This document shows, one piece after another, positions 1-8,263 of a DNA stretch of 64,000 nucleotides; within the stretch, counting starts at the first letter, position 1; every line of letters begins with the position of its first letter. This DNA comes from a candidate division KSB3 bacterium. GTDB lineage: Bacteria; Moduliflexota; Moduliflexia; Moduliflexales; Moduliflexaceae. The stretch spans positions 62,001-126,000 of the forward strand of contig PDSJ01000011.1 in the NCBI GenBank assembly GCA_002748425.1. The letters run 5' to 3'. The notes below the pieces were generated by a model. It saw only the letters and a program-made list of their open reading frames with translations. It made no database searches and had not been told where the DNA came from. A program made the position numbers and the translations under genes.

Positions 1-2559
1 CGGGAATTCTTTCCGGATAATCGATTCGGCAGCCTTTCTGGCGTCTGCCAGCGATTCAACGACCGTCGAAGGGCCGCGGAAGGTATCACCGCCGACAAAG
101 ACACCGGGAACAGAGCTTTCCAGCGTATCTGTATTGACAGCAAGCCAGCCGTCGTCCCCTAGCGCAAGACCACTCGACTGCAGAAGATCAACGTTCACTT
201 TTTCGCCGATCGCCGTAATCAGAGCATCGACCGGTAGCTCAATCGTATCGTCGGTCGGTACCGGGCGTCGACGACCGCCGGCATCCGGTTCGCCAAGCGC
301 CATTTTTCGGCAGATCAACGTTCCAGAGCGTTCAAAACGCTCCGGCAGCACGAGCGGCATGAATTTGACGCCTTCGGCCACGGCATTCTCGAATTCTTCC
401 AGATCAGCCGGCATCTCCTCCTTGGTCCGGCGATAAAGAATCATCACGCATTTGACGCCGGGCAGTCTTAGAGCCGCTCTAGCACTGTCCATTGCCGTAT
501 TTCCGCCTCCTACAATGGCCACAGACTGTCCTAGCGTGATGCTCTGCGGATCGCTCTTAAACGCTCTCAGAAAGTCGAGCGCGTGACGCACATTGTCATT
601 ATCGCCGTCAAGCTTGATCGTGCCGGAAAGCTGTGCGCCAATTCCAATGAAAATATACCGAAAACCCTGATCTTTCAAGGCCTGAATTGAAAACTCTTCC
701 GACACGCCGAAGCAGAACTGGACGCCGTGCTCCCGGATAAAATCGATGTCTTGCTGAACAGCTTCCGCCGGGAGCCTGAACGAGGGCAGGACATTGGTCA
801 CCACTCCGCCGGCAGACTGAGCCCGTTCAAACACCGTGACGTCGAAACCTGCCAGACCGAGAAAATACGACGTCGCAAGCCCGGCCGGACCAGCCCCAAT
901 CACGGCTGCCTTGATGCCGTTCCTGTCGATCTTTTTCTGATAACGCTGCATGTATGCGTCCCAGCCGTTATTCGTCGCCAAGAGCTTCATATCGCGGATA
1001 CGCACAGCACCATCATAATCGAGCCGCGTGCATTTACTCATACATTGATGATCACAAATATACCCGGTAATATGCGGAAGCGGATTTTTACTGTAAATCA
1101 ATTCCAGGGCCTTATCATAAGATCCCTCGGCGGCCAGACGAATATATTCCGGGACATCCTGGTGAATTGGACATCTGAGCGTACAGGGAGCAGCATAACA
1201 GTCGAACAAGGGTAACCTCCTGTCGATTTGCGCCTTGTCTGTGCCGCGCCAACTTTTTTGATACTGCTCGTTGTGTAATGCCTCGGAGGCCGATCGTTTC
1301 AGTTTTGCAACATCGATACGGCCGTTCAGCGGCGTTTCCGATGCTTCCAAAATCTGCGCCATCTCCTTCATACGGATATAGCCACCGGGTTTTAAAAGAT
1401 CCGTCGCCAGCGTGATCGGTTTAATGCCGATATCAAAAACCTCTTTCACATTGAATTGCGAAATTCCGCCGGAGTAGGAAATCGGTAAACGGCCCTCAAA
1501 CTCTTCCGACAGCAGCGCCGCAACATTCATGGTCAACGGGAACAAGGCTCTGCCGGACATATACATTTCATCTCCCGGCAGCATCCGCAGCGTATTGACC
1601 GATCCCAACGTGTTCGAGAGCTTAATCCCAAATTCACGACCGTTCTCCCCGGCTTCCTGAACGAGCCGTTTGAGCATCGGAACAGCGTCCTGATACTGCA
1701 AGTCATGAGAAAAGGATTCCTCAGAAAGCCGGAGATACCCAAAGCCAAGTGTATCAAGGATCTCACGGGCTCTGGCATAGCCCAGAAGAGTCGGATTGAG
1801 CTTCACAAACGTGTTCAGCTTCTTTTCACGCAGCAGATAGGAGCAAATCGCTTCAATATCTTCGGGAGGACAGCCGTGCATGGTGGACAATGTTACGGAG
1901 TTCACAATGTTCGGAGAAATCTGCGATGGAATGTCGGACAGATCTCGTCCTTCAAACTCTGTACCTTGAAGAAAATCAGGGGTCTGCAGGAGTGCGTCAA
2001 GCTCCTTGAGATACTGTTGAAACAACGGATGTGCCGACGCATCGATCATGCCGTTGATGAATGCGTCCATTTTAGGCGTCCTGATGCCTTTAAGGTCGTA
2101 GCCGATGCTCATGTTAAACATAAAAGAGCGCCTGCCCGCCTCTGAGAAATCGAAAAGTCGTTCCAGGACATGCAGAATGATCCAGGCTTTCAGGTATTCG
2201 TCAAAGGCTTCTTCCAAATGTAATTCAGTCGACCACTCGGTGTTATAGGCCTCGTCTCTGGCATCGATACAGGGTTTCGGAAATTCCAGGGCGTCTAATT
2301 TCTGTACGGTTTTGAGTTCCAGAAATCGTCCCCCCACCAGATAGGCGGCGACCAGATTCTGCGTCATCTGCGTATGCGGGCCGGCCGCCGGTCCGAGAAC
2401 AGTGTCGCAGTCTTCTCCCAGAAGCGAGAAACGCTGTTCGCGCTGTTTTCTAAAAAAATGTGTGTTGTGAATGCCAAACATAGACCCCTGTTCCCGATAT
2501 TCGGACATGAGCCAGTTCATGGTCTGTCCAAAAGTCATGACACGCATCTTATCACCCAT
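1..2559 (-). CDS. ygfK: YgfK-type selenate-reductase-like / urate-reducing flavoprotein subunit, 3' end cut by window edge
   Basis: The frame is open from the ATG at 2559 to base 1, giving 853 residues of a family usually about 1000-1030 long, so the C-terminus (normally a ferredoxin-like tail) lies outside. In order: an N-terminal TIM-barrel-like region (about 1-400, with the conserved STMHGCPP motif), a GltD-type cysteine-rich Fe-S segment near 450-520 (CYAAPC, RCPIH, CDHQC, SKC), an FAD-binding GAGPAGLA near 556 and an NAD(P)-binding GGGNTAMDSA near 685. A strong AGGAGG sits just before the start. In E. coli the orthologue belongs to the ygeW-xdhD purine cluster and is implicated in selenium-linked reductive purine or urate breakdown. 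It is transcribed divergently from the LacI gene at 3100. Family assignment is firm; the reaction rests on the family. Confidence 0.9.
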   Translation of the reverse strand, partial: MGDKMRVMTFGQTMNWLMSEYREQGSMFGIHNTHFFRKQREQRFSLLGEDCDTVLGPAAGPHTQMTQNLVAAYLVGGRFLELKTVQKLDALEFPKPCIDARDEAYNTEWSTELHLEEAFDEYLKAWIILHVLERLFDFSEAGRRSFMFNMSIGYDLKGIRTPKMDAFINGMIDASAHPLFQQYLKELDALLQTPDFLQGTEFEGRDLSDIPSQISPNIVNSVTLSTMHGCPPEDIEAICSYLLREKKLNTFVKLNPTLLGYARAREILDTLGFGYLRLSEESFSHDLQYQDAVPMLKRLVQEAGENGREFGIKLSNTLGSVNTLRMLPGDEMYMSGRALFPLTMNVAALLSEEFEGRLPISYSGGISQFNVKEVFDIGIKPITLATDLLKPGGYIRMKEMAQILEASETPLNGRIDVAKLKRSASEALHNEQYQKSWRGTDKAQIDRRLPLFDCYAAPCTLRCPIHQDVPEYIRLAAEGSYDKALELIYSKNPLPHITGYICDHQCMSKCTRLDYDGAVRIRDMKLLATNNGWDAYMQRYQKKIDRNGIKAAVIGAGPAGLATSYFLGLAGFDVTVFERAQSAGGVVTNVLPSFRLPAEAVQQDIDFIREHGVQFCFGVSEEFSIQALKDQGFRYIFIGIGAQLSGTIKLDGDNDNVRHALDFLRAFKSDPQSITLGQSVAIVGGGNTAMDSARAALRLPGVKCVMILYRRTKEEMPADLEEFENAVAEGVKFMPLVLPERFERSGTLICRKMALGEPDAGGRRRPVPTDDTIELPVDALITAIGEKVNVDLLQSSGLALGDDGWLAVNTDTLESSVPGVFVGGDTFRGPSTVVESLADARKAAESIIRKEFP

Positions 2560-2851
2560 AATGTTCCTCCTCTATGCAGCTATAACAACTCATTTGACAG
2601 AGAATTACGCTTCGTAAAACTTCGAAGGGGATCCCTCAGCAGATCACACATTCTCGCTGCGTCGTATTGAAAATTTTCAGTAGCAGACCAGGAGTGAGAG
2701 CGTGCTGGCTTGACCGTGGAATCCGCGCTTCTATAAGTCTGAACATCACTCGAACGAAGCCGTAATTATATTTTACCTGAAATCGGTGGGCACGCGATCT
2801 GTCAGGCGACTCAAGGCCACCGGAGAAGCACGACAAGATTCTTCGTAATCA

Positions 2852-2880
2852 AGTAGAAGCCTATGACAGGAAGATGTCAA
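2852..2880 (-). promoter_or_regulatory. Candidate sigma-70 promoter for ygfK
   Basis: On the minus strand there is TTGACA (2880-2875), a 17-base spacer and TCTACT (2857-2852), 4 of 6 to consensus. The ygfK start is about 290 bases downstream. The -35 is perfect; the -10 is only fair. Confidence 0.4.
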
Positions 2881-2996
2881 GGAAAAATCTTTCTTGCGAA
2901 AATTAAGAGCAGCCTGAGCCTGCCGAGAATCTGACGCACAGGCAGATTCTCTTCTTCTCAAAACAGGAGAAATATTTCTCTCGGACGACTATTTTC

Positions 2997-3026
2997 TTGA
3001 CTTTTTTCATGAAAGTAAAATGTATA
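2997..3026 (+). promoter_or_regulatory. Candidate promoter of the LacI gene
   Basis: TTGACT (2997-3002), 18-base spacer, TGTATA (3021-3026). The spacer contains the 10-bp palindrome TTTCATGAAA (3005-3014), a plausible autoregulatory site. Confidence 0.45.
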
Positions 3027-3099
3027 TCATGGTGACAATGAAATAGTTCAGCAGTCTGCGTTTAAAGACCTCTATGACTTTTTTCAATGACATCAGCAC

Positions 3100-4122
3100 A
3101 TGAAAGATACAGCATCCAAGCCGACGATTGAAGACGTTGCACATGCTTGCGGAGTCTCTGCCTCAACAGTATCCCGCGTGATCAATAAATCCTCACCAGT
3201 CAGCAGAGTGCTTCAGAAGAGAGTGGAAGAAGCCATTCAGGAGATCGGCTTTCAGCCCCGCAGGAAGACCCCGCGTGTCAGGGCGGAAAGAATCGGATTG
3301 ATGGTGCCGAATCCCCTCAACCCTCGTTTTGCCGAACTCATTAACGCTGCACAGAAAGAAGCCGACCGCCAGGGTTTGAACCTCGCTGTTTTCGACGCCA
3401 CTGAGAATCCCGAATTCCAGCAGCATCGTTTACATCTCCTAAAGCGCTGGCCGCTTGATGGGCTGATTGTCATCGATACCCAGATTCCTGCGGATCGTCT
3501 TGTGAAATTTCACGAACAGGAACACATTCCGCTGGTCGTCTCCCGCTCAGTAGAGATCCCTGAACTCCCGTGCATCATGACGGATTACGCCACCGTCACA
3601 CAACAAGCGATCAATTATCTGATTAGCCTCGGACATAAGAAAATCGCCTGCATCTCCGGACTGCCCGAATGGGAATCGTCAAAGATTATTCTGACAAGCA
3701 TCAAACGCACACTTGCAGATGCCGGCCTGTGTTTTCTCCCAGAACTCTACCGCTGCTGCTTTCCCACTATCGAAGAAAGTGCACAGCTTGCCAGCAACCT
3801 CCTCGACGTTCCCAGAGAACAACGTCCAAGCGCAATCATGGCCTTCAACGATCTGAGTGCGATCGGCGCGCTTCACTCCGCCAAAAGCCTGGGGCTGCTG
3901 GTTCCCCAGGATCTTTCCATCAGCGGTTTTGGAGACATTATGATGGCGGCCTACACCACTCCGCCGCTCACAACGATCTCTCAGCCCAGCTCAAATATTG
4001 GACAACTTTCAATAAGGAAACTCTCTGAGCTGATGAATACGCGCCTGTCGACCACCGGGGGATTCACGCTGCTAAAGTGTTCCTTCATCGTGCGGGAATC
4101 GACTGGACCATGCCCTGAATAA
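3100..4122 (+). CDS. LacI-family transcriptional regulator (purine island)
   Basis: 340 residues, normal length for LacI/GalR proteins. The N-terminal helix-turn-helix is clear (about residues 9-28: TIEDVAHACGVSASTVSRV), followed by a periplasmic-binding-protein-like effector domain (about 60-330, with typical AFNDLSAIGAL and DLSISGFGD motifs). No clear Shine-Dalgarno precedes the ATG, but no better start is available. It lies between divergent ygfK and the purine permease, so it probably controls the island with a purine or derivative as effector; that is inference. A candidate operator is in the permease promoter (4181-4192). Confidence 0.88.
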   Translation: MKDTASKPTIEDVAHACGVSASTVSRVINKSSPVSRVLQKRVEEAIQEIGFQPRRKTPRVRAERIGLMVPNPLNPRFAELINAAQKEADRQGLNLAVFDATENPEFQQHRLHLLKRWPLDGLIVIDTQIPADRLVKFHEQEHIPLVVSRSVEIPELPCIMTDYATVTQQAINYLISLGHKKIACISGLPEWESSKIILTSIKRTLADAGLCFLPELYRCCFPTIEESAQLASNLLDVPREQRPSAIMAFNDLSAIGALHSAKSLGLLVPQDLSISGFGDIMMAAYTTPPLTTISQPSSNIGQLSIRKLSELMNTRLSTTGGFTLLKCSFIVRESTGPCPE

Positions 4123-4155
4123 TCATTCAAGATGTTATATGATTACCATAACAGT

Positions 4156-4199
4156 CTTTCAGAAAAAAACTTGACAGGAAAGCGAAAACGCTATAGAGA
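4156..4199 (+). promoter_or_regulatory. Promoter of purine permease with upstream dyad and spacer operator
   Basis: TTGACA at 4171-4176 with -10 candidates TAGAGA (4194-4199, 17-base spacer) or TATAGA (4192-4197, 15-base spacer). An imperfect dyad AGCGAAAACGCT (4181-4192) lies between the elements, as expected for a repressor site. Just upstream is CTTTCAGAAAA (4156-4166), nearly identical in sequence and placement to an element before the second permease promoter at 23616. Confidence 0.5.
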
Positions 4200-4271
4200 T
4201 CGTTCCCGTCGAGAGAAAAGAATGCGTACGACATGCTTTGCACCCATCAGGGGAAAGGGGGATACAAAATT

Positions 4272-5573
4272 ATGTTAGAGCGATTTTTTGGGCTTTCCAA
4301 ACGCAACACAAACGTTAAGACAGAAGTCCTTGCAGGGTTGACGACGTTTATGACAATGGCCTATATTTTAACCATCAACCCAGATATTTTAAGAGACGCG
4401 GGAATGGATCATGGTGCCGTGTTTACGGCAACAGCACTTTCGTCCATTATCGCGATCCTTATTATGGCGCTGTATGCCAACCTGCCTTTTGCTCTTGCTC
4501 CCGGCATGGGGTTGAATGCTTTTTTTGCCTACAGTGTCGTGCTTGGGATGGGTTATACCTGGCAATTCGCATTAACGGCAGTGCTTGTAGAAGGTATTAT
4601 TTTCATTCTTTTCACTTTTTTCAACATTCGTGAAGCGATTATCGATTCGATTCCACTCCAGCTCAAACATGCGGTTTCAGTTGGAATTGGCTTCTTTATT
4701 GCTTTCATCGGCCTGGCAAAAGCGAAACTGGTTGTCGATAACCCCGCAACCCTGGTCTCTCGCGGGCCCATGGACGAACACAGCGTGTGGATTTTTCTGG
4801 CAGGAATACTGATCATGGGAATTCTTCTGGTCAAGAAGGTGAAAGGGGCATTATTGATTGGAATTATTGCCTCAACCATTATCGGAATCCCTCTCGGAGT
4901 GACGCAAGTTCCTGAAGGACTGAAATTTATCAGCACGCCTCCGTCCCTTGCTCCGACATTTTTCAAATTTGATTTTTCGAAAATCTTTTCGATTGATATG
5001 CTCATTGTGCTGTTTACATTTCTCTTTGTAGATTTGTTTGATACTGTCGGAACCTTGGTCGGTGTGGCCTCTAAAGCCGACATGTTAGATCCCAAAGACG
5101 GCCGTCTGCCGAGAGCGAAACAGGCCCTTTTTGCCGACGCGGTCGGAACGACTATCGGCTCCATACTGGGGACAAGCACCGTCACCACCTACGTTGAGAG
5201 CGCTTCCGGCGTTGCGGAAGGTGGCCGGACAGGGTTGACATCTCTGACAACTGGTGTGATGTTTGCTATTTCCCTCTTTCTGTCTCCGCTCTTTCTCATG
5301 GTCCCGGCAGCAGCAACGGCTCCCGCGCTGGTCCTGGTTGGTCTCTTTATGATGTCACCGATCTTAAAAATCGATCTCAATGACCACACCATCGCCATCC
5401 CGGCATTTTTAACTATTATTATGATGCCGTTGACATACAGTGTGGCTGAAGGTATTGCATTCGGCCTGACGAGCTTTGTGATTTTGAAGACCCTGACGGG
5501 AAAGTCGAAAGATACCTCACCGCTCCTGTATGTGCTGGCGGTGCTCTTTATCATCAAATTTGTCGTCTCATAA
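4272..5573 (+). CDS. AzgA/PbuG-type NCS2 purine permease
   Basis: 433 residues, membrane protein throughout with a dozen or more hydrophobic segments. The start at 4272 (MLERFFGLS) is preferred over an in-frame ATG 39 bases upstream, because AAAGGGGGA lies directly before it and the family begins this way. It carries the AzgA-branch signatures NVKTEVLAGLTTFMTMAY near the N-terminus, the ALAPGMGLNAFF loop, and DTVGTLVGVASKADML in the second half. These transporters import adenine, guanine or hypoxanthine by proton symport. First gene after the LacI regulator and probably head of the rightward operon to 13729. Which base is carried cannot be read from the sequence. Confidence 0.9.
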   Translation: MLERFFGLSKRNTNVKTEVLAGLTTFMTMAYILTINPDILRDAGMDHGAVFTATALSSIIAILIMALYANLPFALAPGMGLNAFFAYSVVLGMGYTWQFALTAVLVEGIIFILFTFFNIREAIIDSIPLQLKHAVSVGIGFFIAFIGLAKAKLVVDNPATLVSRGPMDEHSVWIFLAGILIMGILLVKKVKGALLIGIIASTIIGIPLGVTQVPEGLKFISTPPSLAPTFFKFDFSKIFSIDMLIVLFTFLFVDLFDTVGTLVGVASKADMLDPKDGRLPRAKQALFADAVGTTIGSILGTSTVTTYVESASGVAEGGRTGLTSLTTGVMFAISLFLSPLFLMVPAAATAPALVLVGLFMMSPILKIDLNDHTIAIPAFLTIIMMPLTYSVAEGIAFGLTSFVILKTLTGKSKDTSPLLYVLAVLFIIKFVVS

Positions 5574-5577
5574 TTCG

Positions 5578-5650
5578 CTATTCAGCGCTCGACAGTCGGA
5601 GGTATTTTTTATTGATGAGTGGCCGCTGTCGGTTGTCGATCGCTGGATAG
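5578..5650 (+). repeat. Intercistronic compound hairpin
   Basis: Outer arms CTATTCAGCG (5578-5587) and CGCTGGATAG (5641-5650) pair with one G-U. Inner arms CGACAGTCGG (5590-5599) and CCGCTGTCG (5623-5631) pair with one mismatch. There is no U-tract after the stem, so it looks like a processing or stability element rather than a terminator. Confidence 0.5.
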
Positions 5651-5666
5651 AGAAGTCACGTGAAGC

Positions 5667-6875
5667 ATGAACGAAAAAATCCTGGAAAAAGCAAACGCAT
5701 ATAGAATGTACACGGCAGAGCTCCTTTCGGAAATGGTCAAAATCCCTTCTTACAGCTCCAAAGAAGAAGCTGTCTGTCAGATGATCGCCAAAGCGTGTGA
5801 AGAGGCTGGCTTCGATGAAGTCCGCATCGATGGACTGGGCAGTGTGGTCGCCCGTATCGGCAACGGCCCCAAAAAGATTGCCTTTGATGCCCATATCGAT
5901 ACGGTTGAAGTCGGCGATCCGGCCCAGTGGGAGCTTGATCCCTTTTCTGGGCTGATTAAAGACGGGCTGGTACACGGACGCGGCAGTTCCGATCAAAAAG
6001 GCGGCGCTGCATCGATGATTACCGCTGGAAGAATCCTCAAAGACCTTGGCTACGACGGCGAATATGCTGTCTATTTCACCTTTACTGTCATGGAAGAAGA
6101 CTGTGACGGAATGTGCTGGAAATATCTCATTGAAGAAGAGGGGCTAACGCCTGATTTTGTCGTTTCCACAGAACCGACGAGCTGTCGTATTTATCGCGGT
6201 CATCGCGGGCGCATGGAAATTGTCGCCAAGCTGAGAGGCGTCTCTGCGCATGGGTCTGCTCCCGAACGTGGTGTCAGCGCGGCGTATAAAGCCTCTCGCG
6301 CCGCCTTAGCGATGGAAAGACTCAACGAGGCGCTTGAGCCTGATGAAGATCATTTCCTGGGGAAAGGCACGATCGTCGTCTCCCAAATGGATGTGAAAGG
6401 CCCCTCGCAATGCGCCGTACCGGATCAGGCCATGCTCTATCTTGATCGGCGTCTCACCTGGGGCGAAGACGACGTATTAGCGATTCGCCAGGTCACGCAA
6501 TATATTTCGGAAGCTACTGGTGATGCGGAAGACGACATTGAAGTCTATATGCCCAATTACAGCAAAAGAGGGTATAAAAATACCGATTACGGCCAGGAAT
6601 TGTACTTCCCGACCTGGAAAATTCCCGAAGAACATCCGATCGTGCAAGCCGGCATACAGGCCTATACCGATTTGTATGAGAAAGCCCCCATAGTGGATAA
6701 ATGGACGTTCTCGACCAATTGTGTCGCAACAACCGGACGCCATAAGATCCCTGCGATCGGTTTCGGCCCGGGTGATGAAAATCAAGCGCATGCCCCAAAT
6801 GAAATCAACCGGATCGACGATCTTGAAATCTGTTCGGCGTTTTATGCAATGCTGGTCTATGTTTTAAACCGTTAG
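5667..6875 (+). CDS. ygeY: YgeY-family M20 metallohydrolase
   Basis: 402 residues, matching the E. coli YgeY length of about 403. M20 peptidase/deacylase metal ligands are visible: H76 and D78 in DAHIDT, D109 in GRGSSDQKGG, the catalytic E143/E144 pair in VMEEDCDG, E169 in STEPTS and a C-terminal histidine in AHAPNE. The family is linked to selenium-dependent molybdenum hydroxylases and hydrolyses an amide or ureido bond during anaerobic purine breakdown. It sits between the purine permease and an aminotransferase in one rightward operon. The assignment to the YgeY branch is strong; the exact substrate is not shown here. Confidence 0.9.
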   Translation: MNEKILEKANAYRMYTAELLSEMVKIPSYSSKEEAVCQMIAKACEEAGFDEVRIDGLGSVVARIGNGPKKIAFDAHIDTVEVGDPAQWELDPFSGLIKDGLVHGRGSSDQKGGAASMITAGRILKDLGYDGEYAVYFTFTVMEEDCDGMCWKYLIEEEGLTPDFVVSTEPTSCRIYRGHRGRMEIVAKLRGVSAHGSAPERGVSAAYKASRAALAMERLNEALEPDEDHFLGKGTIVVSQMDVKGPSQCAVPDQAMLYLDRRLTWGEDDVLAIRQVTQYISEATGDAEDDIEVYMPNYSKRGYKNTDYGQELYFPTWKIPEEHPIVQAGIQAYTDLYEKAPIVDKWTFSTNCVATTGRHKIPAIGFGPGDENQAHAPNEINRIDDLEICSAFYAMLVYVLNR

Positions 6876-6905
6876 AGTCTGAAACGCAGTGCGCAGTCTC
6901 AGCTT

Positions 6906-6952
6906 CCGCATTCAGTCTCAGCCATTGCCCCATCTTCTGAGACTGAATGTGG
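6906..6952 (+). repeat. Intercistronic hairpin, 13-bp perfect stem
   Basis: CATTCAGTCTCAG (6909-6921) and CTGAGACTGAATG (6937-6949) are exact reverse complements with a 15-base loop. The stem extends to 16 pairs including one G-U. It is followed directly by the ribosome site of the next gene, without a T-run. Confidence 0.6.
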
Positions 6953-6977
6953 CCTGTAACAATGAAGGAGAGAGAGC

Positions 6978-8171
6978 ATGAAATCTTATGCAAAAAGGAT
7001 GTCACGTCTGGGGACCGAGACCGCATTTTCCGTGCTGGATCAAGTGAAAAAGCTTGAAGCAGAAGGAAAAAGCATTATCAGTTTCTGTATTGGTGAACCG
7101 GATTTTGACACGCCGCTACATATCAGAGAGGCGGGAAAAAAGGCGATCGATGACGGATATACGCATTACGGCCCGTCAGCCGGACTGCTCAACGTTCGTC
7201 AGAGCTGTGCGGATTATCTCAACAGTACCCGAAAAAATGTACATTACAATGCTGATGAGATTATCATCACGCCTGGTGGAAAACCGATCATGTTCTATAC
7301 GATTCTTGCCCTGGTCGATCAGGGTGACGAAGTGATTTACCCGAACCCGGGGTTTCCGATTTACGAATCGATGATTGACTTTGTCGGGGCCAGGGCCGTC
7401 CCGCTCCCATTGCTGGAAGAAAAAGAATTTGTCTTTGATGTGGCAGAACTGGAACGCCTGATCAGCCCGAAAACAAAACTGCTGATCCTGAACAGCCCTC
7501 AAAATCCCTGTGGAGGGGTCGTTCAGCAAAGCGACCTTCAGAAGGTCGCCGCCTTAGCGGTCAAGCACGATTTATGGGTCTTGTCAGATGAAATTTACTC
7601 CCGGATTATTTATGGTGAAGAATTTGAAAGCATCACCCAGTTTGCAGGCATGAAAGAACGTACTATCATTCTGGAGGGCCATTCCAAAACCTACGCCATG
7701 ACCGGCTGGCGTTTAGGCTACGGCGCAATGAATCAAGAGCTGGCTGCAGCCATCGCTCAGCTCATGACCAATTCAAACAGCTGTACCGCGACGTTCACCC
7801 AAATGGCCGGCGATGAGGCCTATAAAGGCCCGCAGAATGCTACTGAAGACATGGTGAAACGCTTTCAGGCCAGACGAGACCTTATTGTGAACGGCCTCAA
7901 TGACATTAAAGGTATACGCTGTCTGAGTCCGAGAGGCGCGTTTTATGCCTTTCCCAATGTCACGAACGCCTGCCAGAACATGGGCTTCAAAGACTCGGTC
8001 GAACTCCAGGAATATCTGCTGAACGAAGCCGGTGTCGCTGTGTTGGCCCGAACGTGTTTCGGAGCCAGGAATACCGGGGAAGACGAAGAGTATATCAGAC
8101 TCAGCTACGCCACAAGCGAAGAGAATATCAAAGAAGGTTTGAAACGCATCAAAGCCGCTCTGGAAAAGTAA
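6978..8171 (+). CDS. Class I/II PLP-dependent aminotransferase
   Basis: 397 residues, fold-type I aminotransferase of the aspartate aminotransferase superfamily. Key residues: N in NSPQNPCGG (172-180), D204 in SDEIYS, the PLP lysine K237 in GHSKTYAMTGWRLGYG and the following arginine R245. The start has a good AAGGAG seven bases upstream. Its position inside the purine operon suggests it handles a nitrogen-bearing C3 intermediate (for example serine, alanine or diaminopropionate-derived), or recycles amino groups; this is inference. It is not among the E. coli ygeW-cluster genes, so it is an addition specific to this lineage or its relatives. Confidence 0.85.
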   Translation: MKSYAKRMSRLGTETAFSVLDQVKKLEAEGKSIISFCIGEPDFDTPLHIREAGKKAIDDGYTHYGPSAGLLNVRQSCADYLNSTRKNVHYNADEIIITPGGKPIMFYTILALVDQGDEVIYPNPGFPIYESMIDFVGARAVPLPLLEEKEFVFDVAELERLISPKTKLLILNSPQNPCGGVVQQSDLQKVAALAVKHDLWVLSDEIYSRIIYGEEFESITQFAGMKERTIILEGHSKTYAMTGWRLGYGAMNQELAAAIAQLMTNSNSCTATFTQMAGDEAYKGPQNATEDMVKRFQARRDLIVNGLNDIKGIRCLSPRGAFYAFPNVTNACQNMGFKDSVELQEYLLNEAGVAVLARTCFGARNTGEDEEYIRLSYATSEENIKEGLKRIKAALEK

Positions 8172-8184
8172 CGCCGTTGATGTC

Positions 8185-8233
8185 AGGAGCGCCGCAGCGG
8201 ATCGTCTGGATAAGGCTGCGCGTCGGGGCTCCT
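8185..8233 (+). repeat. Intercistronic hairpin
   Basis: Nested arms AGGAGC (8185-8190)/GCTCCT (8228-8233) and CGCAGC (8193-8198)/GCTGCG (8215-8220). There is no T-run downstream. Third consecutive gap of this operon with a stem-loop. Confidence 0.45.
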
Positions 8234-8263
8234 GGACCATAGCACGGTCAAAGCCTCTCAATT

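Larger units (their letters stand above)
2560..3099. other. Divergent intergenic region, 540 bp
   Basis: Between ygfK (leftward) and the LacI gene (rightward). Only short, uncharacteristic open frames are present and none has a convincing start or domain. It holds the two divergent promoters listed separately. Dyads of the TTTC-N-GAAA kind occur at 2890-2901 and 3005-3014, which could be regulator sites. Confidence 0.5.

Noticed and set aside
727..2145. Open frames on the plus strand at 727-1215 and 1705-2145
   Set aside because: They are antisense to ygfK, whose minus-strand frame gives continuous conserved protein with Fe-S, FAD and NAD motifs.
4200..4271. Purine riboswitch before the AzgA permease
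   Set aside because: The leader is only about 70 bases and shows none of the conserved purine-riboswitch core; an operator explains the site better.
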